Source of the DNA: Bacillota bacterium
GTDB lineage: Bacteria > Bacillota > Clostridia > Lachnospirales > Lachnospiraceae
Direction of reading: 5' to 3'
Length of the DNA: 64,000 nucleotides
Assembly: GCA_023439505.1 (NCBI GenBank)
Contig: JAEXNR010000021.1
Coordinates: 1 to 64,000, forward strand
Position 1 is the stretch's first letter. Each line of letters begins with the position of its first letter. A model generated the notes under the pieces. It had not been told where the DNA came from. It worked only from the letters and a program-made list of their open reading frames with translations, and made no database searches. This document shows positions 18,232 to 25,755 of this stretch, in pieces. Made by a program: the position numbers and the translations under genes.

Positions 18232-18402
18232 TTAAGCCTGCTTTTCTTCACTGCCATCCTCTTTTGTTTCTTTAATCCCTTTCTTAAAATTATGTATCGT
18301 CTTACCAACGGATTTGCCAAGTTCCGGTAGCTTGGTGGGCCCAAATACCAATAATGCGATACCCAAAATAAGTGCTATTTCTGTTGTCCCTAATTTACCC
18401 AT
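18232..18402 (-). CDS. tatA: TatA-family protein (short)
   Basis: 56 residues: N-terminal membrane helix (about 6-20), the FGPTKLPELGKSVGK hinge and amphipathic helix, and a charged tail ending EDGSEEKQA. This is the pore-forming subunit of the Tat translocase. The ATG at 18402 follows GGAGG by 8 bp. The frame continues upstream to 18522, but that part overlaps the previous gene. Confidence 0.9.
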   Translation of the reverse strand: MGKLGTTEIALILGIALLVFGPTKLPELGKSVGKTIHNFKKGIKETKEDGSEEKQA

Positions 18403-18430
18403 TTCTGTTTCCTCCACTTCAAACATTATA

Positions 18431-18664
18431 TTATAACTGTTCCTTTGAATCGGCTGTGGCATATGCTTCTTTTGCCGCTTCTTTCTCTTTGCTGCCTTCG
18501 CTGTCCATTTCCTCAAACTCACTTGTCATCTTTTCAACATAACCTTTCATTTGTCCCAGTGTTTTTCCAGCCATCTTTCCCAGCATCGGTAGCCTTGAAG
18601 GTCCAAAGACAATGAGTGCAACCGCGAAAATCAGCAGCAATTCATTTGTTCCAATTCGTGACAT
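18431..18664 (-). CDS. TatA/TatB-family protein
   Basis: 77 residues with the same plan as the downstream TatA: helix at about 7-20, FGPSRLPMLGKMAGK hinge, then a longer acidic amphipathic tail (KMTSEFEEMDSEGSKEKE). The longer acidic tail could mean a TatB-like role, but Firmicutes usually use bifunctional TatA. First gene of the operon behind the promoter/operator at 18734-18805; GGGAGGG precedes the ATG. Confidence 0.88.
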   Translation of the reverse strand: MSRIGTNELLLIFAVALIVFGPSRLPMLGKMAGKTLGQMKGYVEKMTSEFEEMDSEGSKEKEAAKEAYATADSKEQL

Positions 18665-18733
18665 TGTTATTCCCTCCCTTGCGCCTGATTTGTCATTTTC
18701 ATTTATTTAGAAGTACTCTGTTGCCATTACCAG

Positions 18734-18771
18734 TGACCCAGTTCATTGACTTTAGTCATTGACCGAAGTCA
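18734..18771. promoter_or_regulatory. Triple 13-bp operator array upstream of the tat operon
   Basis: TGACCCAGTTCA (18734), TGACTTTAGTCA (18747) and TGACCGAAGTCA (18760), again at exact 13-bp pitch; the last two are TGAC-N4-GTCA palindromes. Adjoins the -10 box of the promoter. Matches the array at 14480-14517 in pitch, number and position. Confidence 0.85.
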
Positions 18772-18776
18772 TTTAA

Positions 18777-18805
18777 ATTATATCTGATTGTTAACATTTT
18801 GTCAA
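18777..18805 (-). promoter_or_regulatory. Strong promoter of the tatA-tatA-tatC-flavoprotein operon
   Basis: TTGACA (18805-18800), 17-bp spacer, perfect TATAAT (18782-18777) on the minus strand. Confidence 0.9.
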
Positions 18806-18868
18806 TAAAATTTATAATTTCGAACAATTTATTTACTATGATGTATGATTATCAGGTGAAAACGCACA

Positions 18869-18918
18869 AAGAAGATGACGATTGAAGCTATAGGAAACGC
18901 TCCAGTCGTCATCTTCTT
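18869..18918. terminator. Hairpin after the TetR gene ending at 18988
   Basis: A perfect 13-bp stem (AAGAAGATGACGA / TCGTCATCTTCTT) about 70 bp past the stop. The T-run is short (CTTCTTTG), so it is probably but not certainly an intrinsic terminator. Confidence 0.65.
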
Positions 18919-18987
18919 CCTTCAGTAATATCATTCAACAATATCCTTCTCCAATTTCATTTCTACATAGGTTGTACTTCCCTATGA

Positions 18988-19506
18988 TCATCGGTGTTTT
19001 TCCAGATAATCTGCTACTTCGTAAGGACTTTCTTTCATATCATTGATCAGCCAGTGAAAAATAATATTAAATTCTGCCCCCGCATAAGCATAGAGATCAA
19101 ATTTCTCTTCCATACTGATTGTTTCTCTGGACGTTATACGTAATAGATAATGGTTTACCCTGTCCAGAAAAATAGAGGACAGACCGCACTTATGCAGTGT
19201 CTGCAAGTCTTTATGATAACGCGACACATACTCAAGCACACGGAGTATATGTTGGGTGGTAAATCGATATGTGATAGTATCCACCGGATATTCCGAACGA
19301 AATTCCTGCAGAATATCGTCAATATATTCCTCTAAAACATCTTCCTTCGTACAATAATTACGATAATAAGTTGATCTTGCTATTCCGGCCTTCTTGACTA
19401 ATTGTGTAATCGTAATATCAGAAAATGCCTGCTGTTCCATCAGATTGAACAGTGCTTTACTTATACTTTGCTTAATAATCTCGTGCTCTTCCTTATGCAG
19501 ATTCAT
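18988..19506 (-). CDS. TetR-family regulator (flavoenzyme region, copy 2)
   Basis: 172 residues from the ATG at 19506, chosen because GAGAGG lies 8 bp upstream; longer in-frame starts (to 19551) run through a palindrome. HTH: ITQLVKKAGIARSTYYRNYCTKEDVL; the C-terminal part resembles the short TetR_C domains of DhaS-like regulators. It lies immediately upstream of the tat/flavoprotein operon, making it a candidate for the 13-bp operator arrays. A 17-bp inverted repeat at 19523-19539 suggests autoregulation. Confidence 0.82.
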   Translation of the reverse strand: MNLHKEEHEIIKQSISKALFNLMEQQAFSDITITQLVKKAGIARSTYYRNYCTKEDVLEEYIDDILQEFRSEYPVDTITYRFTTQHILRVLEYVSRYHKDLQTLHKCGLSSIFLDRVNHYLLRITSRETISMEEKFDLYAYAGAEFNIIFHWLINDMKESPYEVADYLEKHR

Positions 19507-19522
19507 GGACATATCCTCTCTT

Positions 19523-19539
19523 TTTGTATTCCATACAAA
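19523..19539. promoter_or_regulatory. Palindrome just upstream of the TetR start
   Basis: TTTGTAT-TCC-ATACAAA, perfect 7-bp arms, 17 bp before the start codon at 19506. A likely autoregulatory operator. Confidence 0.5.
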
Positions 19540-19557
19540 TTTGAATTCCATCAGTCA

Positions 19558-19594
19558 ATGTGATAAAATCTTAGTAATACAATATGTATCACAT
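19558..19594. promoter_or_regulatory. Inverted repeat in the divergent TetR/PAP2-like intergenic region
   Basis: ATGTGATA...TATCACAT, perfect 8-bp arms 21 bp apart between the divergent genes at 19506 and 19746. Could serve a regulator of either gene. Confidence 0.4.
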
Positions 19595-19745
19595 AACTAT
19601 CTCCTGGTCAAGAAGCCAGAGTGAATGATTAAAATCAATTCATACGAAAGACTGCACCAGCGATATTACAGGTTCTGACTTCGGACGTATGGGAGAACAT
19701 AGTTACTTAATGTGAATTATCATATAGGAGAGAGCGTACTTACGT

Positions 19746-20357
19746 GTGATGATGGAAAGGGTTACGGTATTGATTATGGGGAAAGAAAAAGCTGCCGGAA
19801 TAATCCGGATAATTACTGTTCCACCGGTAATGGCACTGATTCTGTTTGTTGTTTTATTCCGGTTTAAAGATAACGTATTCGTACGGACATCAGATTTTGT
19901 TGCAGGTACATTATTGCTTGTTATTGTTCCTGTACTGGCTTATCCGCTTCAGATGGTGATACCTTCCTTAAGAAAAGAGGGAAGGGATGGACAGAGAAAA
20001 TTAGCATTTATCATCAGCCTCTTATCCTATACCGGAATGCTGCTCTATGGAATAATGGAACAGGTAAGCCGTAATATGTTTATCCTCTGTCTGACCTATT
20101 TTCTCACAGTTCTTCTCCTTACAATTTGCAATAAATTATTGCATATCAAGGCCAGCGGTCATGCAGCCAGTTGTACTTCTCCACTGGTATTCTTCGTATA
20201 TTATTTCTCCTGGCCCTTACTTCTTCCCTGTCTTTTTGTTTTTCTTGTAATTCTCTGGGCATCCAGAACAACAAAAAGACACACCAATCAGGAGTTTTTG
20301 ATTGGCGCCTTCCTATGTATTCTATCCTTTCTTATCTCCATCGGATTGACCAGCTAA
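19746..20357 (+). CDS. Small integral membrane protein, PAP2-like
   Basis: 203 residues with six hydrophobic segments. ASGHAASCTSP (about 134-144) and SRTTKRHTNQEFLIGA (about 172-187) resemble the second and third phosphatase motifs of the PAP2 superfamily (SGH, and SR-x5-H-x3-D). Here the third is SR-x4-H-x3-E, and the first motif (K-x6-RP) is not evident. It may be a degenerate lipid-phosphate phosphatase or a chance resemblance. Ribosome site weak: GGAGAGAG lies about 17 bp before the ATG, so the start is uncertain. Divergent from the TetR gene. Confidence 0.6.
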   Translation: MMMERVTVLIMGKEKAAGIIRIITVPPVMALILFVVLFRFKDNVFVRTSDFVAGTLLLVIVPVLAYPLQMVIPSLRKEGRDGQRKLAFIISLLSYTGMLLYGIMEQVSRNMFILCLTYFLTVLLLTICNKLLHIKASGHAASCTSPLVFFVYYFSWPLLLPCLFVFLVILWASRTTKRHTNQEFLIGAFLCILSFLISIGLTS

Positions 20358-20383
20358 GTTAACCGGACGCACCGGATAACATA

Positions 20384-20411
20384 AGAAGGACTGGAATTTT
20401 CCAGTCCTTCT
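20384..20411. terminator. Bidirectional terminator between convergent genes
   Basis: An 11-bp perfect stem (AGAAGGACTGG / CCAGTCCTTCT) 27 bp past the stop of the plus-strand gene ending at 20357. It can also serve the minus-strand gene ending at 20521. Confidence 0.8.
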
Positions 20412-20520
20412 GTTCTAATTTATAACAAGTGAAACAACTTGCCGGTTCCTCTTCATACCATTCCAGGCTTATACCATCTTCCTAACACTGCCCTGCATTA
20501 CTTGCTGTAACTTTCCGAAG

Positions 20521-22233
20521 TTAATTCTTAAACTGATAGACGATTTCTTCTTTCTCATTTCCGGCAATGATCGAATAACCGAAGTTCTTGAAATCCGCTT
20601 CCAGTTTTGCATAATATCCGTTATTCTCCCAATGCAGTATAAGCATATGCTCCTGCGAAGGTAATATTTGCAGCCCGGCCTCCAAGCCAAACGCCGGAAA
20701 ATTATTTCTGAATTTTAACAGCTCCAGTTGCTTTCGGACAATCTCCGTTTTCAATCCCTCCCGTACCTGTTCGGTGGTCAGATTCGTCCGGTTAATTTCT
20801 TTATGTCCGTTGGCTCCTGCCCTTTTCACTGCCTCATGATCATTCTTTCCTGCCATCAAATCAAGATACCATACCTGGGGTTTTCCAGGCATAAAAATCT
20901 GCATTGCTCTGGACAGCAGCAGTTTTCTGTCATCTTCACCCAGGGCACTGTAATAAGTGGCATTTACCTGATAATACATATTCTTCTTTCCATGCAGATC
21001 CTTAACATATCCCCCCCGGTCAACAACAGTTTTAATCAGATAATCAATCTGTTCCTCCGGGATTAACCCCTTTAAATCCAGCAGTGGAATACCGTCATGA
21101 CAACCAAGCATATTCACTACTTTAATGTTCTTTTCCTGAATTTCGTTAATCCAGCGGATTAAGTATTCGCTGGAGTTTCTTTCCAGCGCATCAATTATAA
21201 GTCCCGGAAGGAAGAAATCATAGGTCATGTAGCCTTCAGCCGCCAGCTTTTCATGAATCTTCTCTTCATATTTTGCGTGAATCTCAGGCAGCAGAGTCAA
21301 ACCATAAAGGTCTGACAGCTTCTTAATTTTTCCAAGCAGATCCCATGTTCCAGGATCATTCAGGAAATTCTTCTCTCCCGGTTCCTTCGGTGCGTAAGCA
21401 AAAGCATCCAGCCTTACAATCTCTGCACCGTATTGCTTCAACCGCTTCAAGGTATCCTCATAGAATTCCCATACGAGAGGTGATTTGATGTTTAAATCCA
21501 TCTGTCCCAGATACTCTCTATTAGCCTCAAGAAGTTCAATTACTTCGTCCTTGTATTGTACAAATCCTTCATAATTAATTTCATTTGGCTTTGTGCCTGC
21601 GTCGATTGCCTGATTGATCAATTCTGCCAGTTTCTCAGCCGATGTGTATTGGAGATTGATTTTCTTCATCAGTTCCTGGGTCCTGACTTGATGATACTTC
21701 ACTTCCTGATAGAAGGTGTTCCAATAAGGTACCTGTTTCCCATCCGGCATACGTACCATCAATATTGGCAGCCCCGGTTTTCTAAAAAACATATGCTTAA
21801 TCAGTTCTTCCCCTGGCTGAATAAATCCTTCCGGTGTCATATCGCCATGACCTTCCCAGAATTTATTCCAATTAATAAAGAAATCTTTATACTTTGAATT
21901 TTCACCATTTTTTATAATATCCTGAAATTGCATGGATAACACCGAGGAATGGTTCAGGATGAAATCAAACTTCAGTGCCACCTTCATTTCTTTTAAGGCA
22001 TGCAGATCCTCCTTAGAAGCATATATCTTATTTAACTCGTAGTCTATGACAGAAAATCCTCTGTCCAAATCTGTATTGAAAACACTTGGCAAAATATAAA
22101 ACGCCTGAAATGCCCCCTCAAATTCGGGTTCCTGCAAAAGACTTACAATGTCTCCCAGTGTTCCGCCCATGCTATCAGGATATGCATTTAGCATGGGTCC
22201 GGATTTTAATATATTCTGATCCTCTTTCTCCAT
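20521..22233 (-). CDS. GH13_18-type glucoside phosphorylase (sucrose / glucosylglycerate phosphorylase family)
   Basis: 570 residues from the ATG at 22233 (GGAG 6 bp upstream). (beta/alpha)8 barrel with the GH13 catalytic set: nucleophile Asp in EIVRLDAFAYAPKEPGEK, acid/base Glu in LLPEIHAKYEEK, and transition-state Asp in LGCHDGIPLLDLKG. Sucrose phosphorylases are about 490 residues; the length here and the EPG-containing loop after the nucleophile fit the longer glucosylglycerate phosphorylases better. Reaction: phosphorolysis of an alpha-glucoside to glucose 1-phosphate plus an acceptor. The neighbouring P-loop kinase may phosphorylate that acceptor. No signal peptide, so intracellular. 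Family strong, acceptor uncertain. Confidence 0.85.
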   Translation of the reverse strand: MEKEDQNILKSGPMLNAYPDSMGGTLGDIVSLLQEPEFEGAFQAFYILPSVFNTDLDRGFSVIDYELNKIYASKEDLHALKEMKVALKFDFILNHSSVLSMQFQDIIKNGENSKYKDFFINWNKFWEGHGDMTPEGFIQPGEELIKHMFFRKPGLPILMVRMPDGKQVPYWNTFYQEVKYHQVRTQELMKKINLQYTSAEKLAELINQAIDAGTKPNEINYEGFVQYKDEVIELLEANREYLGQMDLNIKSPLVWEFYEDTLKRLKQYGAEIVRLDAFAYAPKEPGEKNFLNDPGTWDLLGKIKKLSDLYGLTLLPEIHAKYEEKIHEKLAAEGYMTYDFFLPGLIIDALERNSSEYLIRWINEIQEKNIKVVNMLGCHDGIPLLDLKGLIPEEQIDYLIKTVVDRGGYVKDLHGKKNMYYQVNATYYSALGEDDRKLLLSRAMQIFMPGKPQVWYLDLMAGKNDHEAVKRAGANGHKEINRTNLTTEQVREGLKTEIVRKQLELLKFRNNFPAFGLEAGLQILPSQEHMLILHWENNGYYAKLEADFKNFGYSIIAGNEKEEIVYQFKN

Positions 22234-22322
22234 TATAATCTCCATTCCGTACCGCTAACTACTAACGACACTTTTCGTAATAGATGGGTATATCATCGCT
22301 TCTTTAACGCCTTTCTCCTATG

Positions 22323-23306
22323 CTACGCCTGAAACATGATTTTAACATAGTCATTGTAAGAGAGCAGTTCACCGCTCTTTGAAATGATCAGTTTTGCCTT
22401 CACTGCCTGAGAAATCAACATGTCCTGCTCAATCTCAAGTACCATTTTGGTAAACGGACTATCTGTGGCACCGTCTCTGTTCCTTGCTTTCCGATGCTCC
22501 AGCGTTTCCTGTGGTGTACTATTTAATAAAATCGGGATATCTACACCGTTTAGATAATAGCTGTTCCCATGGGTCCACTCAATGATGAGCACCTGGGTAT
22601 TGCTAAAATCAACGCAATCATACCATAATTGTGTTTCTTCTCTGCCCATACGCTTTAGGTATATTTTATTGTTACCATTTTTAAACTGTGAAATGATATT
22701 GCTAAGCTCATCAAAATTAATTTCATTCTCTGTTCCAAGATAACGCTTAAGACCTCTTCTGCCCCCGTCCTGATAGAAAGAAAGCCATGGGTAACTGGTC
22801 ACAGCTTCCGGGTTGGCATCATTTCCGCTCTCCTGAAGCTCTTTTATGATACTCTGTCTCTCCTCAAGATATTCTCCATGAGATATCAGCCCTCTGATAC
22901 CGCTTGTACGATAAACACGCATACGCTCGATATCATTATATTTTGGTATTCTGTGGGGATAATTATCACCGGACAGCGTATAGCTTCCGATGCCCATTTG
23001 ATTCAGATAATACGCAAGCAGGGATGCGATTTCTGATTTGCCGACACCGGACCCTCCGCATACGGCAACCACAGCCCTTTGATGCGGATGTTCCTTTAAT
23101 TGAGGAATTAAACATTTCAATAATTCAGGTACAATCATCTGTGCTTTGCTGATGTGTCCCGGTCCAATTTTCACTTTATCCCCGGGCATATCACCTGTTG
23201 GAATATGCTCTAAGTCTTCCGTGATTTCCGGTTTCCATTCGTTTCCCTTTGAAAGGGTAATATCTTTCTTCTCAATTCCATTGTTATTATTACTAGGATT
23301 ACTCAT
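22323..23306 (-). CDS. P-loop kinase, phosphoribulokinase/uridine kinase type
   Basis: 327 residues from the ATG at 23306 (GGAGG 5 bp upstream), overlapping the end of the SGNH gene by 8 bp. Walker A AVCGGSGVGKSEIASLL at about 81-97, then LSGDNYPHR (the Asp of PRK-like kinases) and LIIEWTHGNSYYL as a Walker-B-like strand. The roughly 75-residue N-terminal region precedes the kinase core. Metabolite kinases of this class include uridine kinase, phosphoribulokinase and plant-type glycerate 3-kinase. In this operon the acceptor released by the phosphorylase, for example glycerate, is a reasonable substrate; that is inference. Confidence 0.78.
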   Translation of the reverse strand: MSNPSNNNNGIEKKDITLSKGNEWKPEITEDLEHIPTGDMPGDKVKIGPGHISKAQMIVPELLKCLIPQLKEHPHQRAVVAVCGGSGVGKSEIASLLAYYLNQMGIGSYTLSGDNYPHRIPKYNDIERMRVYRTSGIRGLISHGEYLEERQSIIKELQESGNDANPEAVTSYPWLSFYQDGGRRGLKRYLGTENEINFDELSNIISQFKNGNNKIYLKRMGREETQLWYDCVDFSNTQVLIIEWTHGNSYYLNGVDIPILLNSTPQETLEHRKARNRDGATDSPFTKMVLEIEQDMLISQAVKAKLIISKSGELLSYNDYVKIMFQA

Positions 23307-24435
23307 TGTGACCTCCATCCTCCGCTTTCGCAGTGTTTAATAAAGTGCTGATATAATTTGCTATCTCCATCCCCATACTTTCCTGAGTTTCTCTGCCGGG
23401 ATGCCCGAGGGCCCCATATCCATCCATGATACGCATTTTTCCATACTTAAAGCAGCTCAGTTTTTTGTCTTGAAAGTCCCTGGAAAAAGTTTCAGCTACT
23501 CTGGTAATATTGTCATACAGATAATAGTCCATACTTCCCAAGGCACATATGACCCAGGGCTCTCTTCCATTCTTCTCTCTGATCATCTTAAGAAATTGAT
23601 AATAATCCTCTTCAAATTTTTGGACGCCTAAGGTGATATCTCCATTGAAATCAATGACGGCCGCGTCATTCGTTCCCAGATTTACTACAATCACGTCTGG
23701 TTGAAATTGCTTAGCATTCCATTCCTCACGGGTTTCTTCTCCCATAAATTCCTCAATCAGACTATCTGTATAGGGGTAAAGAGCAGGCATAACCGGTACA
23801 GGCCATTCCATCCTTCCCAATCCCCTGGTTACAGCAATTCCTGAATATGCAATGATACTAAAATCGGCGTCTAGTTTTCTTGCGGCAATAGCGGCATGGG
23901 AATACCAACCGTTTTCATCGACAGAATAGAATAGATGGTCTCTTTCCTTCGACATATTGCCAAAACCGCAGGTGATAGAATCACCTATGAATTCCAGCTT
24001 TAATTTTTCTGCTTCCTCCTTGGCCTCCATCAGATTCCCGTCCATGATGAACTGACTGATAGAAAGTTTACCCTTTGGATTTTCCGTAATTTTTCTCAGG
24101 GTAATCACATGTCTTTCTGTACTGTCGCTGGAAAACAGGAGGTAATTTTTGGTTGAATTATTGACTTCAAAGCAGCGTACCGGCTCCTCATTGTCATCAA
24201 CAAATACTGCAACGTAAGGCCACAGCGTCCTTTTTTGAATGGTCCCAAATCGGTCCCGATCCATCTCTTCCCCACAATAAGCATTTAATTGGGCGATCAG
24301 ACACGATCCTTCGAAGCAAAATCTTATCCCTGCACAGGTCCAATTAAAGAATAACTCCTGATCACGATAGTTATAAACTCTTCCTATTAAATGCAACTTA
24401 TCTGAGCAATCCATAATATTTACTTTATTCATCAT
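23299..24435 (-). CDS. SGNH-family esterase with CE2-like two-domain layout
   Basis: 378 residues from the ATG at 24435 (GGAG 5 bp upstream; another ATG follows directly). An N-terminal beta-rich domain (about 1-135) precedes the SGNH hydrolase domain: block I LEFIGDSITCGFGN (nucleophile Ser), block III VVNLGTNDAA, and block V GHPGRETQ (catalytic His). This is the layout of carbohydrate esterase family 2. No signal peptide, so it probably removes an acyl group from an imported glycoside before the phosphorylase acts. First gene of the three-gene operon and divergent from its likely AraC activator. Confidence 0.82.
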   Translation of the reverse strand: MMNKVNIMDCSDKLHLIGRVYNYRDQELFFNWTCAGIRFCFEGSCLIAQLNAYCGEEMDRDRFGTIQKRTLWPYVAVFVDDNEEPVRCFEVNNSTKNYLLFSSDSTERHVITLRKITENPKGKLSISQFIMDGNLMEAKEEAEKLKLEFIGDSITCGFGNMSKERDHLFYSVDENGWYSHAAIAARKLDADFSIIAYSGIAVTRGLGRMEWPVPVMPALYPYTDSLIEEFMGEETREEWNAKQFQPDVIVVNLGTNDAAVIDFNGDITLGVQKFEEDYYQFLKMIREKNGREPWVICALGSMDYYLYDNITRVAETFSRDFQDKKLSCFKYGKMRIMDGYGALGHPGRETQESMGMEIANYISTLLNTAKAEDGGHNE

Positions 24436-24585
24436 CACTTCTCCGTTATCATTCCATTTTTTATTTTGCAAGTTTGTCGCTGCTCTTTGTCCGGCATACA
24501 TAATCATGTACGTTTTCCTGCTGGTAATTAGAATTTTCAAATGTTATAATTAATTCGTTGATTATAAGATTGGGGAGGTAAAACC

Positions 24586-25404
24586 ATGTCGACATTATAT
24601 GAATCTATGAATGATCACTTTAATCATTTTCCAATAAAACTATACCGCCATAATTTAGAAGGTAAATATATCTGGACGCCGCTTCATTGGCATCGCAGCA
24701 TTGAACTATTGGTAACCTTTGAGGGTCGTCAAATTGTGAATGTCGGGAGTGATAACTTTGACTTCAAAGATGACGACTGGATGATCATAAACAGCAGTGA
24801 ATTGCATTCCACCCGATACAATAATATCTCTGATTACTTTAGAGGTGTTTCCATTTTAATTGCACTGCCTTTTATTGAGACCTGGATTGGTAAAAATATC
24901 TTTTTTTATAACCCTCACAAGCCGGAAATCACACTGCGTGTAAAAGAAATTGCTGAAGATATTTTTAACGCAGATGAAACCCAGTCACAACATTCTCTTC
25001 TTATTATGAGTAAAATATATGAGCTTCTTGCAATTATCGTCAAGCATTGTATCAAAGAAGAGACTGTTTACCATATTCCCTTTAGTAAGGATCAGGCAAA
25101 GGCAGCTGAGTTCCTGGAATATATAGAGCAAAATTACCGTGAACCTTTGTCTTTGAAAAAAACCGCTGACTATTTCCAATATAATCAAAGTTATTTTTCT
25201 CGTATTTTCAAAGAAATGATTGGCGTTAACTATTATGATTATGTGAGCTTTGTTCGAACTCATCATGCTGCTATGCACTTAATTGAAACCCATGCAACCT
25301 TAACAGAATGCGCCTTAAGCAACGGGTTTCCTAATATTAAGTCCTTTATTACCATGTTCAAAAAGCAATATGGCTGTACTCCCGGGAAATTTATTGACCG
25401 CTAA
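24586..25404 (+). CDS. AraC-family transcriptional regulator
   Basis: 272 residues. N-terminal cupin sugar-binding domain (LHWHRSIELLVTFEG, INSSELHSTRY) and C-terminal double HTH (FQYNQSYFSRIFKEMIG; LSNGFPNIKSFITMFKKQYG, then TPGKF). Transcribed away from the SGNH-kinase-phosphorylase operon and upstream of the MFS transporter, so it probably activates both in response to the imported glycoside. GGGGAGG precedes the ATG. A plausible promoter lies at 24545-24550 (TATAAT) with a weak -35. Confidence 0.88.
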   Translation: MSTLYESMNDHFNHFPIKLYRHNLEGKYIWTPLHWHRSIELLVTFEGRQIVNVGSDNFDFKDDDWMIINSSELHSTRYNNISDYFRGVSILIALPFIETWIGKNIFFYNPHKPEITLRVKEIAEDIFNADETQSQHSLLIMSKIYELLAIIVKHCIKEETVYHIPFSKDQAKAAEFLEYIEQNYREPLSLKKTADYFQYNQSYFSRIFKEMIGVNYYDYVSFVRTHHAAMHLIETHATLTECALSNGFPNIKSFITMFKKQYGCTPGKFIDR

Positions 25405-25624
25405 CCGTCTGCTCCATAAATTTCATGGTCTTACCATCTAAAATTCCTTTTGTCCCTTGTCGCACAATAAGAATTGCGTGGGAAGTTAGAAATCGTCTCA
25501 AGACAATAATATTATATTAGTATGAATTGCATAAATCTTTTCTTTTTTTGACTGGTTTATGGTCATATTTTTACATTTGAAACGCTTACATCAATTCAAT
25601 AGTAAGAATATAATTGGAAACATC

Positions 25625-25669
25625 AGCCGGACCCACATAAAATCGAAACCCGGATCCGGTTCTTTTTAT
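25625..25669 (+). terminator. Possible terminator of the AraC-type gene
   Basis: AGCCGGA...TCCGGTT stem (one wobble pair) followed by CTTTTTATT on the plus strand. Far (220 bp) from the stop at 25404, so tentative. Confidence 0.4.
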
Positions 25670-25685
25670 TCATTTGCGCAAATGA
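25670..25685. promoter_or_regulatory. 16-bp palindrome abutting the MFS promoter
   Basis: TCATTTGC-GCAAATGA is perfectly symmetric and ends 6 bp before the -35 box at 25692: an operator position. Confidence 0.55.
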
Positions 25686-25691
25686 AACTAA

Positions 25692-25720
25692 TTGTAAGCC
25701 CTAAATCATTGTGCTATAAT
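25692..25720 (+). promoter_or_regulatory. Promoter of the MFS transporter gene
   Basis: TTGTAA (25692-25697), 17-bp spacer, perfect TATAAT (25715-25720); the gene starts 36 bp downstream. Confidence 0.8.
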
Positions 25721-25755
25721 TACTGTCAGTTATACGTAGGAAAGCTGGTAGACAA

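Larger units (their letters stand above)
18665..18987. other. Control region of the tat/flavoprotein operon
   Basis: 323 bp containing the operator array (18734-18771), promoter (18777-18805) and the terminator hairpin of the adjacent TetR gene (18869-18918). No gene is supported. Confidence 0.8.
25405..25755. other. Intergenic region between araC-type gene and MFS gene
   Basis: 351 bp. Holds a probable terminator (25625-25669), a 16-bp palindrome (25670-25685) and the MFS promoter (25692-25720). The first 150 bp show nothing recognisable. Confidence 0.65.

Noticed and set aside
20171..20362. Second plus-strand ORF inside the PAP2-like gene
   Set aside because: Fully contained in another frame of the called gene, with no ribosome site.
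25568..25584. Catabolite-repression (cre) site TTGAAACGCTTACA
   Set aside because: It is one base short of the 14-bp cre/LacI pattern, so the half-sites are out of register.
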